Shown here piece after piece: positions 1-14,408 of a stretch of 52,447 bases of DNA. Within the stretch, counting starts at the first letter, position 1. Each line of letters starts with the position of its first letter. The position numbers were made by a program, and so were the translations under genes. Location: the NCBI RefSeq assembly GCF_008831285.2, contig NC_045139.1:28340842-28393288 (forward strand), in the 5' to 3' direction. The notes beneath the pieces are model-generated. The model made no database searches. It saw only the letters and a list, made by a program, of their open reading frames with translations, and was not told where the DNA came from. This stretch comes from Nymphaea colorata. Taxonomy: Eukaryota > Streptophyta > Magnoliopsida > Nymphaeales > Nymphaeaceae.

Positions 1-87
1 TTGTTACCTTTTCTTAATAATGAGAAACAATTTGAGAGAGCCGAGTCGATTTCTAGAACTACCGGCACTAGAACCAGAAAAAAATAG
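1..87 (+). CDS. rps18: Ribosomal protein S18, 3' end (copy 1, partial)
   Basis: The window opens inside rps18, a small-subunit plastid ribosomal protein. The first 28 codons read in frame from base 1 (LLPFLNNEKQFERAES and onward) and end at TAG 85-87 after an RTRKK tail, the typical basic C-terminus of the family. Upstream codons lie outside the window. The same segment at 28990-29072 has lost several bases, so this partial copy is the better guide to the true C-terminus. Confidence 0.9.
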   Translation: MLPFLNNEKQFERAESISRTTGTRTRKK

Positions 88-368
88 AAATAGGACCACT
101 CTTCAATCGAGTCAGAACTCAAATCATAACTCAAATTGATGTGATACTTTGTTCGTAAGATCCGGAGCTCATATTCAATTGTCGTGTCGGAAGAAAAAAG
201 AAAGAATGGGGGAAGAAGACCCATTTCTTTATTGAAATGGGTTCGTTCATTCCTACTACATTTTATTTTCCTTTACATTGCTATTTTGACTCTACCTTCC
301 CGGGGTCATTCTCCGGGAAACTCTGTTTCATTTCAATTATTCCGTCGGACTCCTCCCGATCAATCTCC

Positions 369-716
369 TTATTTAAGGATATCATTGGAAATCATGTAAA
401 GGCAATTCCTATTTGATATAGCTATTTGTGCAAGTATTTTACGATTAAGAAGGAGCTGCTTCTTGCGCAGATCGTGTATTAATCGACTATAGGGTACCCC
501 ATTCTCGCGGGTTACTGCATTTATCCGAGTGATCCACAAACGACGAAAATCTCGCTTTTGCCTTCCTCTACCCCTATGGCTGGAAACCAAAGCCCTTATT
601 TTCTGTTGAGTAGCAGTTCGAGTAAGTCTTGAATGAGCTCCTCGAAAGCTTGATGCAAATAAACGAATTTTCCTTCGACGCCTCCGCGCAATATATCCAC
701 GTCTAACTCTTGTCAT
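369..716 (-). CDS. rpl20: Ribosomal protein L20 (copy 1, intact)
   Basis: This encodes a 115-residue large-subunit plastid ribosomal protein of about the usual length. It begins [20 protein letters not shown], a strongly basic N-terminus, and contains the conserved [12 protein letters not shown] and [10 protein letters not shown] segments that pack against 23S rRNA. It lies convergent to rps18 and upstream of the rps12 5' exon, its standard place. The reading frame is complete from ATG at 716 to TAA at 369. The second copy is frameshifted. Confidence 0.95.
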   Translation of the reverse strand: MTRVRRGYIARRRRRKIRLFASSFRGAHSRLTRTATQQKIRALVSSHRGRGRQKRDFRRLWITRINAVTRENGVPYSRLIHDLRKKQLLLNRKILAQIAISNRNCLYMISNDILK

Positions 717-1454
717 AGTTTAAAATGGGACTTTGATGAATAAGATTTTCATGAATAACTAATTGATTTTCATTTCTTTTCTTTCAGTCATTCTTTTTCC
801 TTCTCTTGGTCTAAGCAAAACGGATTCTTCCGGTGTATAAAATAAAAATTCCGATGGCTTTCTTTTGCTACTATAACCTTCCCAACCACGATTTGTTATT
901 TCTTACAGGCAGTTCATTTCCCCATGAATAAATAGTGGGTTCCATCGTTTCTATGGTTACTTCTTAAACGGCGAGGTCCTATCTATACACCGGAGCCCTT
1001 TCCCTCATTTAATCAATGTTATTGGTAACTTGTACAGTTCACACCATTTGGCTCTACCCATGAATTAGCCAGTAATAGGTCTTTTCACAACGAGATCTAT
1101 CCATACATGACGGTATTTAATTATGAAGGTTGGCTAGGTAGCTGATCAGTCCGTTCTTCATAAGTAAGAGCACCAATATAACTTTATGCTTTTTAAATAC
1201 TATTTCCCCGCTTAATGGATAACCATTCGCTACCAATGAGGAATCGCTTTTCATCCCAAATTCAAATCAAGGCGATTGGATTTGCACCAATGGAAACCAT
1301 AAATTCCATACACAATAGAGGTATATGATAGATTAGATCTTTTTTAAAAATGTAGTTCTTCCATTCTACCCCATTCATTTTCATTGGCACTGGTCATTGA
1401 TACTGGAAAAATGGTTTAGTTTAGGTCACAGTTCATGATCTGAACGAGTCACAC
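717..1454. other. rpl20 - rps12 5' exon spacer (copy 1)
   Basis: About 740 bases with no convincing gene on either strand. The part nearest 1454 belongs to the trans-spliced 5' half-intron that follows the rps12 exon. Copy 2 of this spacer (29688-30418) carries a 5-base extra segment and several one-base differences. Confidence 0.7.
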
Positions 1455-1568
1455 ATACACCCTAGTACATGTTCCTCTACGCTGAGGGCATCCTCGAAGA
1501 GCAGGAGATTTCGTGACATTTCTCATTGGCTGTCTTGTGTTTCTAATAAGTTGTTTAATAGTTGGCAT
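1455..1568 (-). CDS. rps12: Ribosomal protein S12, trans-spliced 5' exon (copy 1)
   Basis: The 114-base exon encodes the first 38 residues of S12 ([20 protein letters not shown] and onward, ending CTRVY). On the minus strand it is followed directly by GTGTGAC, the expected 5' end of the group II half-intron used in trans-splicing. The remaining exons normally lie in the inverted repeat and are not in this window. S12 forms part of the decoding centre of the 30S subunit. The exon is identical in length in both copies. Residue 14-15 context reads QPMRN where many plants have QPIRN. Confidence 0.95.
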
Positions 1569-1646
1569 GCTGAATCGTATATAGAATCGGTTGGTTTAGA
1601 TCGATCCTAACCTGATGATTATGAATTACTTTCATTTGAGTTGAAG

Positions 1647-1678
1647 ATTCTACTTCGAACCATGGTTCGAAGTAGAAT
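1647..1678. terminator. Perfect 32-bp palindrome just 3' of clpP (copy 1)
   Basis: A perfect inverted repeat (attctacttcgaacc / mirrored) with no loop begins 7 bases beyond the clpP stop codon. On the clpP transcript it would fold into a strong hairpin. In plastids such hairpins mainly protect and define mRNA 3' ends rather than terminate transcription. The copy at 30611-30642 is identical. Confidence 0.6.
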
Positions 1679-1685
1679 TACCGAT

Positions 1686-3708
1686 TTACACAAAATCCGC
1701 GCTATTTTCGACTGCTACAAGATCAACAATGCCATGAGCTTGGGCTTCTGTTGCTGACATAAAAACATCCCTTTCCATGTCTTCAGATACAACCCATAAA
1801 GGTTTGCCCGTTCTTTGTACATAAACTCTTGTTAGTATTTCGCGAAGTTTCAACAGTTCTTCCGCTTCCAGGATAAATTCTCCTGCTTGTGCCTCATAAA
1901 AAGAACTAGCAGGTTGGTGGATCATAACCCTGATTATAATATGTCATAATGAACGATTCCTCTATCTCGCAAAATGGAGCGAAAAGAATAAATAAAAATA
2001 AAAAAAGATAGAAAACCGTACAGGCAATTTTTGCACATTGCATACGGCTCCGCAATGGAATCTACTCTTCTCTTACATCAAAGAAAGAGACAAATAGATC
2101 TATCAGATCCAAATCGTTGGATGATCCATTTACCACCCTTCTCCTCGTAGGAACAAAAAAATACTATGATGGTTCCGTTGCTTTAGATAATATATTCATC
2201 TCTCTTCTATGATTCAGCAATCCCAAAGTTTCTTTCTGGTCTGAGTCTGATTAAATAAGAAAAATGATAAGGAAAATGATCCCTTTCTTTTCATGCTTAG
2301 AAATATTCAGACTCATGTTGTGTAAGGAAAAGGGGTTGTTTGTGACGCTGAAATGGACCCCCGATAAATAACATAGGAATAAGATCAAATCGGGACTAAC
2401 CTTTTGTTTCATACTACTATCTCGATACATAATCATGTTATGAAGAAGCAATAATGATTTGCTCATATCGAACTAAACGTGCCATGCTATTATTACTTAT
2501 ATATTCCATATGGCGAAGGCATAGTCTTATTTTTTCTTCAAGTCAAATAAAAACTCATTGGCGCCGAGCGTGAGGGAATGCTAGACGTTTGGTAAATTCT
2601 CCTCCGACCAGGATGAAAGATCCCATCGAAGCGGCTAATCCCATGCATATTGTATGTACGTCTGGTGGAACAATTTGCATAGCATCATAAATAGCTATTC
2701 CCGGTATTACCCATCCGCCGGGAGAATTTATAAACAAATAGAGATCCCTGGTATTATCTTCCATACTGAGATATACCATGAGACCAACAAGTTGATTCGA
2801 GATCTCGCTATCAACGCCTTGGCCTAAAAAAAGTAATCTTTCTCGATGAAGTCGGTTGATTAGGAAAAATTGTATCCCCGCAGAACCGTACACGCACCTT
2901 TCGATACATACGGTTCAAAAAAGTTCGAAAAAAAAATAATCAATGTGTCGATTCCAGACCTATTCTTTTTGAGTTTAGGCGTTTTCCTGACGAAGGGGTT
3001 TATTTTCATTTGCATTTTCCACAAAAATTAGTTTTGGTTTGCCCTCCTAACCTACAAAAAAGAATTCACTGAACATCTTTTATTGATGTATTCTTTTGAT
3101 TGATGTATTGTTTCATCGAGATCCAAATCGCGATGCCATTTTCTTGTTCCTGAATGGGCCTCTTCACTTATTTTAGGTTTATGCTCTACTCCGGGTAAAG
3201 ATTCGCCCGAATTCCATTTGCACATATAGGACAAATGACCCCAGTACCACTTATTTTTTCTTACGACTTTTTTATGCCTTCCACCAACCAAGTATTCGAT
3301 GTATTCATCACATTTATATTTATTAGTGGTTTGAGATCACTCCTATGGTCTTATTTCTGATAGATGATAGAAGTTGTAATCAATATTACCCATTTGGTAT
3401 TTTCTGAACGGAGCCTGGATACTTCATTTTATTGTTCCAAGTCAACCATAGATTATTCTAATTGATAAGATAATATTTATCTTTCAAACGAATTGATCCA
3501 TTTGCACATTTCACGCTCCGAATTATTGAATTGATTTGATGATTCAATCAATCTTTCTTAGGCGAAAGAGAGTATATCTCGATCAGGGGAGAGAACGGGG
3601 AAATCCCATATGACCCAATATGTCCGACAAGTCGCACTATATGTCAACCCAAACTGCATCTTCCTCTCCAGGACTCCGAAAAGGGACTTTTGGAACACCA
3701 ATGGGCAT
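1686..3708 (-). CDS. clpP: ATP-dependent Clp protease proteolytic subunit ClpP1 (copy 1, intact)
   Basis: Three exons on the minus strand: 3638-3708 (71 b), 2567-2858 (292 b) and 1686-1931 (246 b), joined as a 202-residue protein. The introns start with or near the GTGYG consensus and contain recognisable domain V helices. The serine-protease triad of the family is present: Ser101 in GLAASMGS, His126 in VMIHQP and Asp176 in ERDVF. ClpP1 is the essential plastid-encoded core of the stromal Clp protease. The C-terminus runs a few residues past the Arabidopsis end (ENSADFV). All exons read through here; copy 2 has six lost bases. The exact 5' edge of exon 3 is uncertain by one or two bases. Confidence 0.95.
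1932..2566 (-). other. clpP: clpP intron 2, group II (copy 1)
   Basis: A domain V helix is recognisable on the minus strand around 2014-2054 (GAGCCGTATGC ... GTACGGTTT), close to the 3' splice site, as expected for a group II intron. No intron-encoded protein is visible. Confidence 0.8.
2859..3637 (-). other. clpP: clpP intron 1, group II (copy 1)
   Basis: Begins GTGCGAC on the minus strand directly after exon 1. It carries a domain V-like helix at about 2883-2917 (GAACCGTATGT ... GTACGGTTCT). No maturase reading frame is present. Confidence 0.85.
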
Positions 3709-4149
3709 TACATTAAAGAAAACGGGGTTAAGTACTATACTTCACTTTGATGTGGAAACGTAACAATGGGTTTATTGTCCTCATAATATTTTTGTTTATC
3801 ATATTTTATACATAGATTGGAAGACTCATGTAGGAAGACAGAATGAAAAAAAGAAAATTCTTAGGGACGGAGCGGATCCTTCGAATGATGAACAAGTATC
3901 TAATGGATTCACTTAAAAAAATGGGACCAATCCCCCCATTGCGTATTGGTACTTATCGGGTATAAAATAAATCTGCTTCTCTTTGTTCCTGCGAACAGAA
4001 CGGAATTGTTCCATTATTACTATCACCTGCGGCACGTAATAAATGTGAACCCTTGCACCGAGATAATCACTGAATGAGGTCCATAGCATAGTCTTTTCCA
4101 ATGTGACAAAGTTACATAGTGTCTATTTTCTTTGATGAAGGGTATTTCC
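3709..4149. other. clpP - psbB divergent spacer (copy 1)
   Basis: This 441-base region separates the divergently transcribed clpP and psbB genes and must hold promoters for both. A bacterial-type promoter for psbB is visible at 3939-3966. I could not place the clpP promoter with confidence. Confidence 0.7.
3939..3966 (+). promoter_or_regulatory. psbB: Probable psbB operon promoter (copy 1)
   Basis: A -35-like TTGCGT (3939-3944) and a -10-like TATAAA (3961-3966) are separated by 16 bases, about 185 bases before the psbB start. Spacing and sequence fit the sigma70-type plastid-encoded polymerase promoter known upstream of psbB in other plants. Copy 2 has the same at 32884-32911. Confidence 0.5.
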
Positions 4150-5671
<1,522 letters not shown>

Positions 5672-5829
5672 TACAACATTTCTTTCATATGTCTAGCCTA
5701 TGTTTCATATAGGGTACTGGAGAAATATTAATTCGAATCATCACCTATTACTCTTGACCTTTACTTGTCTGGGAAATGATCCCAAATGAACAGGTATGGA
5801 AGCTATAATTGTAAAACACGATCGAATCT

Positions 5830-5936
5830 ATGGAAGCATTGGTTTATACATTCCTGTTGGTCTCGACTCTGGGGATAATATTTTTTGCTATCTTTTTCGA
5901 GAACCGCCTAAGGTTCCAAATAAAAAGATGAAATGA
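5830..5936 (+). CDS. psbT: Photosystem II subunit PsbT (copy 1, one base short)
   Basis: A single-helix subunit of the photosystem II dimer interface, [20 protein letters not shown] at the N-terminus. The span is 107 bases rather than 108 because a T is missing near 5892-5896, which shifts the last third. Copy 2 (34778-34885) is intact and gives the normal 35 residues. It lies between psbB and psbH on the same strand. Confidence 0.9.
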
Positions 5937-5952
5937 TTTTTCATTATCTCAA

Positions 5953-5993
5953 TTGAAATGATGACCCTCCGATGAGGAGGGTCATCATTTCAA
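5953..5993. terminator. psbT/psbN intergenic hairpin (copy 1)
   Basis: Two perfect 18-base arms (5953-5970 and 5976-5993) enclose a 5-base loop between the convergent psbT and psbN genes. The right arm ends one base before the psbN stop codon. A hairpin at this place is a standard element of land-plant psbB operons and would serve the 3' end of the psbN transcript and processing between psbT and psbH. An identical hairpin is at 34902-34942. Confidence 0.7.
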
Positions 5994-6137
<144 letters not shown>

Positions 6138-6231
6138 TCAAGACCACGATGGATCTACGATAAGATAGTTTATTTACAACGGAATCGTATACAAAGTCAA
6201 CAGATCTCAAACAATGCACGGAATAGGATTT

Positions 6232-6453
6232 ATGGCTACACAAACCATTGAGGGTAGTTCCAGATCTGGGCCAAGACGGACTATTGTAGGCGATTTATTA
6301 AAACCATTGAATTCGGAATATGGTAAAGTAGCCCCTGGATGGGGAACTACACCCCTTATGGGTGTCGCAATGGCTCTATTTGCAGTATTCCTATCTATTA
6401 TTTTGGAGATTTATAATTCTTCCGTTTTACTGGATGGTATTTCATTAAGTTAG
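6232..6453 (+). CDS. psbH: Photosystem II phosphoprotein PsbH (copy 1, intact)
   Basis: This encodes a 73-residue photosystem II subunit, [20 protein letters not shown] at the start, with the conserved N-terminal threonine region that is phosphorylated and one membrane helix (about residues 40-62). I chose ATG 6232 over an in-frame ATG 18 bases upstream because MATQT is the conserved family start. Both copies are intact. Confidence 0.95.
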   Translation: MATQTIEGSSRSGPRRTIVGDLLKPLNSEYGKVAPGWGTTPLMGVAMALFAVFLSIILEIYNSSVLLDGISLS

Positions 6454-6581
6454 GTCCAGAAGAACGGATAAGTCCTAACTTTCAATAAAAAAAAGAATCA
6501 CTTAGGATTCGGATTTCTAGGTCATCTCATTCTGTTTGGTAGTTCGACCGCGGAATTCTTTTGTTTCGGTATTTCCGGAAT

Positions 6582-8027
<1,446 letters not shown>

Positions 8028-8231
8028 AGAAGACAGAGCATAGGTATTTGTAATAGATCATATAATATATTGTTTGGGTAGGAACAAAAAAATAGTATTT
8101 GTATTTCATTGCTATAAATATGGATTATTGAAAAGAATAAGACATGTTATTTGGATATTTCCCTTCAACCACGAAGTATTTTTTATTTGATACGAACAGT
8201 TGAAGTGGATTCTCGGAGGAGAGGATGGATT

Positions 8232-9373
<1,142 letters not shown>

Positions 9374-9784
9374 GGCGGGATATTACGTATGTATCTAGTT
9401 AGGCATACTTCAAAGTTTATCCTCCTAGATACATCTCTTTCATTTGATTATAGATCTATTCTGAAGAATCCACGAATACAGACTATGCTGAAGATTCAAA
9501 ACAGACTTTGTTTTGTTTCTTCTTTTTTCGTTAGTGTGTATATTTTAGTGTGTATATTGATTATATATTACAAATTATTATTCAATTCGAATTGAATAAT
9601 AATTTGTAATATATAGGAAGAATAATTATAGTATAATTTTATAGTTAGTTTAGTTATAAAAAATAAGAAATAAGATAAAGATAAGAAAATAATAGAAATT
9701 TTATTTCATTATTTCTAGTTAATAAATAGTCTTTCATTTATAATTTTTTCATTTCGTGCTTTCATTCGAAATGAAAAAAAAATT
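9374..9784. other. petD - rpoA convergent spacer (copy 1)
   Basis: A very AT-rich region between convergent genes. It holds a short direct repeat (TAGTGTGTATATT twice, about 9531-9559) and the perfect palindrome annotated separately. No gene is seen. Confidence 0.75.
9563..9614. terminator. Perfect 52-bp palindrome between petD and rpoA (copy 1)
   Basis: The two 26-base halves (9563-9588 and 9589-9614) are exact reverse complements with no loop, giving a cruciform or a very stable RNA hairpin on both strands. It sits between two convergent genes, where it can act as a 3' end-forming and stabilising element for the petD and rpoA mRNAs. The same palindrome is at 38513-38564. Confidence 0.7.
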
Positions 9785-10808
9785 TCAACGGGATTCAAAC
9801 TGAGTTGAATTTTTAAGCAAGTCGATTGTGAAACCCTTCTGTAGAATGTCGAATATTTGTTTTACGTCTTCTACGCGAAAATGCTCAATTCTCATAAGAT
9901 CTTCTTGACTTTTACTCAAAAGGTCCAGCAATGTATGTATATTAGACCTTTTGAGACAGTTATAAGTCCTAGGAGGCAATTCTAATTGATCAATAAAAAT
10001 ACGTTTCAATATGATTTCTCTTTTCATATTATCCAATCCATCATCAAAGGTAAAAAAGGGCACACTAGCCCTTTTTTGATTGTCCTCCATATTTCTATTT
10101 ATGTCCTGTTCCTCCGCATGTAAAAAAGGAATAAATAAATCGATCAAATTACGAGAAGCTTCATAAAGCGCTTCCTTAGGAGTTAAACTTCCATTCGTCC
10201 ATATTTCAAGAAAAAGTATCTCTTGTTTCTCATTCCCATTCCCATAAGAATGAATACTATGATTCGCATTTCGAACAGGCATGGATACAGCATCTATAGG
10301 ATAGCTTCCGTCTTGATAGTTATTTGGGGTTCTCGTACAATATCCACGACCCCTCTCAATTTTAATTCAATGCACAAATCAACCGGTTCCGTTAGGACAG
10401 CTATATGCTGTGTAGTATCAACTATTTCTACAGAAGGTGGTGAGATGATATCTTGAGCAGTTACGTGTCTAGGGCCCCTGACATAGATAGATGCGTCGAG
10501 AGTTCCGTACAGATCACTTCTAAATACAATTTTTTCAAATTCATTAAAATTTCATGGACTGATTCTTCAATACCTACTATCGTAGAATATTCATGTGGTA
10601 CCTTATCAGATTTTGCGCGCGTAATACATGTTCCTTCTAGTTCTCCAAGTAAAGCCCTTCGCATCGCGATACCGATTGTATCGGCTTGACCCTTCATAAG
10701 TGGGGATAAAACGAAACGACCATAATAAAGGCGTTTGCTGTCTGCTCTTGATTCAACACACTTCCACTGTAGCGTCCGAGTGGATACTGGTACTTCCTCC
10801 CGAACCAT
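9785..10808 (-). CDS. rpoA: Plastid RNA polymerase alpha subunit (copy 1, frameshifted)
   Basis: This is the alpha subunit of the bacterial-type plastid RNA polymerase. The N-terminal assembly domain starts [20 protein letters not shown]; the C-terminal domain with [20 protein letters not shown] is the DNA- and activator-binding part. The span is 1024 bases against an expected 1026 (341 residues). One T is missing near 10529 and one near 10360, both in T runs. Copy 2 reads through these sites but has two different losses. The gene ends the S10/spc/alpha ribosomal cluster, as in bacteria. Confidence 0.93.
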
Positions 10809-10883
10809 ACTAATATAATATTATTTGATGAGATCATTTAATTATTTATTTCTCTTGGATTGGAATCTTTTCCATTTTTATTT

Positions 10884-11299
10884 CTAAACGCGCCTTTTTT
10901 TGGCGGTCTACATCCATTATGCGGCATAGGGGTTACGTCACGTACAAAATTTAATAGTATACCACTTCTACGAATCGCTCGTAATGCTGCATCTCTCCCG
11001 AGACCGGGACCCTTTATCATGACTTCTGCTCGTTGCATACCCTGGTCTACTACCGCACGAATAGCATTTCCTGCTGCGGTTTGAGCAGCAAATGGGGTAC
11101 CCCTTCTTGTGCCCTTGAATCCACAGGTACCCGCAGAAGACCAAGAAACGACCCGACCTTGTGGGTCTGTAACAGTAACAATAGTATTGTTGAAACTCGC
11201 TTGAACATGAATAACTCCTATTGGTGTTCTACACCCACTCTTACGTGAACTAATACGGCTATTTCTACGTGAACCAATTCTTGGTATAGGTTTTGTCAT
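10884..11299 (-). CDS. rps11: Ribosomal protein S11 (copy 1, frameshifted at the C-terminus)
   Basis: Small-subunit protein of the 30S platform, normally 138 residues. It begins [20 protein letters not shown] and keeps the conserved [17 protein letters not shown] and [13 protein letters not shown] regions. One T (A on the coding strand) is missing in the run near 10897. As written, the frame therefore bypasses the proper stop at 10884-10886 and runs to 10838 as a false 153-residue product. Copy 2 (39831-40247) is correct. Confidence 0.93.
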
Positions 11300-11427
11300 A
11301 TTCTATTTGCCATCTCATAAATATGAGTCAGAGATATACGGATATATCCATTTCATGTGAAAACAAATTCTTTATTTATTTGTACATTAGGTCTCTTAGA
11401 AAGTGAAGTTCTTTTTTTTTATAAATA

Positions 11428-11541
11428 TTATCCCTGTCTCTGTTTATGTTTCGGATTAGAACAAATTACTATAATTCGTCCTCGCCTACGGATCAGTCGA
11501 CATTTTTCACAAATCTTACGAACAGAAGCTCTTATTTTCAT
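11428..11541 (-). CDS. rpl36: Ribosomal protein L36 (copy 1, intact)
   Basis: This 37-residue large-subunit protein is too short for most gene finders. The zinc-ribbon pattern typical of L36 is visible: [19 protein letters not shown] with Cys11, Cys14 and Cys27, and His32 in PKHKQRQG. It lies between rps11 and infA in the ribosomal cluster. Both copies are intact. Confidence 0.95.
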   Translation of the reverse strand: MKIRASVRKICEKCRLIRRRGRIIVICSNPKHKQRQG

Positions 11542-11657
11542 ATTTGTTGTTCCTTAATTCCGAATCTACTCTTTGAAAGAAAATAAGTCTCTTTTCTTTA
11601 ATTCACCTTAAGTTAGTGTTTGAGCCTTAAAATTTATCCCCATGAAAATTTAAATAC

Positions 11658-11890
11658 CTAATCGTTTGAATCTTTATTGCGAAGTCTATAAATTATACGT
11701 CCCCTTGTTGAATCATAACGGCTGACTTCTATTTTACTCTATCTCCTGGTAGTATTCGTATAAAACTACGTCGTATCCGCCCTGAAACATAACCTAGAAC
11801 CAGGTCTTCGTTATCTAAGCGAACCCAGAACATGCCATTGGGAAGTGATTCAGTAATTAAACCTTCATGGATCAATTTTTGTTCTTTCAT
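11658..11890 (-). CDS. infA: Translation initiation factor IF-1 (copy 1, one base short)
   Basis: IF-1 is an OB-fold protein that binds the 30S A site. The start [20 protein letters not shown] is clear. One T is missing near 11731-11734, shifting the frame after about residue 53 (GDRVK), so the span is 233 rather than 234 bases. Copy 2 has the complete 77-residue protein. An ATG 54 bases upstream is in frame but outside the conserved protein. Intact infA is informative because many angiosperm lineages have lost it. Confidence 0.9.
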
Positions 11891-12010
11891 TCCAGGTAAC
11901 CTCCTTGAAGTATTAACTAATGTAGGAGGAGTGACATTAGACAACCCACCTCTACTCTCTTTTCATAAATAGGAAGTTACGTATCAAATTCGTATACCAG
12001 ATGGATCACC

Positions 12011-12409
12011 TCACCATATATAAAACAAAATTTCTCCTCCAATTCTTTCTAGTCGAGCTTCTCGATCTGTCATTATACCCCTAGAAGTAGAAAGAATTAC
12101 AACCCCTATCCCGCCTGAAATCCTAGGAATTCGTTGAGAGTTGGAATAGATTCGCAGACCTGGTCTGCTGATACGCTTTAAAATATTTCTATGTGCTCTT
12201 TTCCTATTTCTTCTATGTCGTAGGGTTAAAACCAAGAAATCCTTGTTGTTTTCCCGGTGCTTCCTAACATTTTCGATAAAACCCTCTCGTAGAAGTATTT
12301 TCACAATGTTTTCGGTAATATTAGTGGATGGTATTCGAACTGTTCCTTTTTTATCCATGTCAGCATTTCTTATATAAGTTATTATATCGGCAATAGTGTC
12401 TCTACCCAT
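12011..12409 (-). CDS. rps8: Ribosomal protein S8 (copy 1, intact)
   Basis: A 132-residue small-subunit primary 16S rRNA-binding protein beginning [20 protein letters not shown]. The C-terminal [23 protein letters not shown] motif, the RNA-binding signature of S8, is intact. It lies between infA and rpl14, the bacterial spc order. Copy 2 is broken near this C-terminal motif. Confidence 0.95.
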   Translation of the reverse strand: MGRDTIADIITYIRNADMDKKGTVRIPSTNITENIVKILLREGFIENVRKHRENNKDFLVLTLRHRRNRKRAHRNILKRISRPGLRIYSNSQRIPRISGGIGVVILSTSRGIMTDREARLERIGGEILFYIW

Positions 12410-12556
12410 GACGAACTATCATTTTTTTTTGCTTTGATATAATCAACATGTTTCTTTTTTATTTTTCATTAAAGGTATATGCCTGAGACATAATCTACTA
12501 ATTTATCCATTTCAAAGACCCTACTACCCATTGTCTCGTCTACTAGCGTTCATTAT

Positions 12557-12925
12557 TTATAATACTTCGGGAGCTAATGAGACTATCTTAGTGAAATTTA
12601 ACTGTCTCAATTCACGAGCAATCGAACCAAAAACTCGGGTGCCTTTTGGATTTCCTTCTTGATCAATGACAACTGCTGCATTGTCATCATACCGGATTAT
12701 CATACCGTTGTCGCGCTTGAGTTCTTTACATGTACGTACAATTACAGCTCTGATTACTTCTGATCTTTCCAGGGGCATATTTGGCACTGCTTCTTTGATT
12801 ACAGCAACAATAACGTCACCGATATGAGCATATCGGTAATTACTAGCTCCTATGATTCGAATACACATCAATTTTCGAGCTCCGCTGTTGTCCGCTACAT
12901 TCAAAAAGGTCTGAGGTTGAATCAT
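12557..12925 (-). CDS. rpl14: Ribosomal protein L14 (copy 1, intact)
   Basis: This 122-residue large-subunit protein has exactly the usual plastid length. It begins [20 protein letters not shown], the family signature, and ends [17 protein letters not shown]14 lies at the subunit interface of the 50S particle. Both copies are intact and identical in length. Confidence 0.96.
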   Translation of the reverse strand: MIQPQTFLNVADNSGARKLMCIRIIGASNYRYAHIGDVIVAVIKEAVPNMPLERSEVIRAVIVRTCKELKRDNGMIIRYDDNAAVVIDQEGNPKGTRVFGSIARELRQLNFTKIVSLAPEVL

Positions 12926-13057
12926 CTTTCTTTTATTTGAGTTCTTTCAATGCAAGAGGCGAGGGGGAAAAGAAAATTTTCTGTCCAGAAATAAGTAAAC
13001 CAGCGATTATAGATTATATTTTTCATCATTCATAAATATCCCTTTGGTCCGATATCC

Positions 13058-14252
13058 CTATTCCGCAATAACGAATTTTGTTCGTATAGGCATTTTGCGC
13101 GCCGCTATTTCCATAGCGGCTCTGGCTACGGTTTCTGATACTCCGCCCATTTCATAAAGTATTCGATCCGGTTTAACGACGGATACCCAATATTCAGGAG
13201 ATCCCTTCCCCGAACCCATACGTGTTTCCGCGGGTCTTAGTGTAACGGGTTTGTCGGGGAATATACGTACCCATATTTTTCCGCCACGACGGGCATATCG
13301 TGTCATTGCGCGGCGCCCTGCTTCTATTTGTCTAGATGTGATCCAAGCGGGTTCAAGTGCCTGAAGCGCATATTTACCGAAACAAATACGATTGCCCCGA
13401 TAAGATACTCCTTTCATTCTTCCTCTATGTTGTTTACGAAACCTGGTTCTTTTGGGTTATAGTTGATGGTAGTGTCTCAATTCCATCTCTACTACAGAAC
13501 CGGACATGAGAGTTTCTTCTCATCCAGCTCCTCGCGAATGAAACGATAAATAAACAATAAATAATATTAGGATTATTTAATGGATGAAATTTCGCGGGCG
13601 AATATTTACTCTTTTATATTTATCTGCTTTATTCGTAGGGTCGCTCCATAACCTCTTCGAAGAAATCAGTTCGTTCCCGGCGCGTTCCGCCATCCCGTCC
13701 AGTGAATCATTAGGATTCGTTTTCAATCGAATCCTCCGCAGTCACAGGTTCCGTCGTTCCCATAGCTTCTCCTCCATTAATGTCGAGGTCTGAATTCTGC
13801 AATGGAGCTTCTAATTTAATCTGTCCCTGAGTCAATCTCCTCAGTCTCTATCGACTCAATGCTCTTTATTTTTTGAAATCTATCTCAATTATAGATGAAT
13901 TGAATTATATTATAGTATATGATGCCTTATCACATTGCCCTTTCTAAGATGATTCATAGACCATACATATTGGAATAATATATCATTTCTTTTCCCCTTC
14001 TCTCTTTCTCTCATCCTTCCATTCATCCGCATCCCTCTATTTTGGTTTCACAACTTACACAATCAATCAAGATTCATTTTTACTTTATTGAAAAAGGATT
14101 TCAGTTGCTACAAATATATGATTATTATCTCATATAATGACCGATTCCTTGGATCTTGAGAATACGAAGCAATGAGCTGGTTATTAATTTATATTTATAT
14201 TAGGTAGGGTCCAATTCTTTCTTTTAGTCCCAACGAGTCACACACTAAGCAT
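13058..14252 (-). CDS. rpl16: Ribosomal protein L16 (copy 1, intact)
   Basis: Two exons: ATGCTTAGT at 14244-14252 and a 399-base exon at 13058-13456, together 135 residues. The conserved blocks [20 protein letters not shown] and [20 protein letters not shown] mark this 50S protein of the tRNA-binding/peptidyl-transferase region. The short first exon was placed by the GTGTGACTCG intron start right after it. In copy 2 one base is missing near the C-terminal third. Confidence 0.94.
13457..14243 (-). other. rpl16: rpl16 intron, group II (copy 1)
   Basis: Starts GTGTGACTCG on the minus strand. A domain V helix lies at about 13495-13531 (GAGCTGGATGAG ... CATGTCCGGTTCT). An open stretch on the opposite strand inside it is not a gene. 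Confidence 0.9.
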
Positions 14253-14408
14253 AGCAATTCTATCATATCAAAGTGGTAAATCGAATTGTTATTCAAACAT
14301 ATATAATTGATCCGTTTTGACTAAACGGAAAAAGACCTAAACTAAATTGAGTTTTTTGCCCTGTCCATGGATAAGTATCCATGAATAGAATCGCAAGAAA
14401 AGGAGCCA

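Noticed and set aside
10838-11299. A 153-residue S11 with a novel C-terminal tail
   Set aside because: The tail comes from one missing base in a T run; copy 2 gives the normal 138-residue end.
13584-13793. Plus-strand open frame of 69 codons, repeated at 42533-42742
   Set aside because: It lies antisense within the rpl16 group II intron, has no recognisable family features and is explained by chance.
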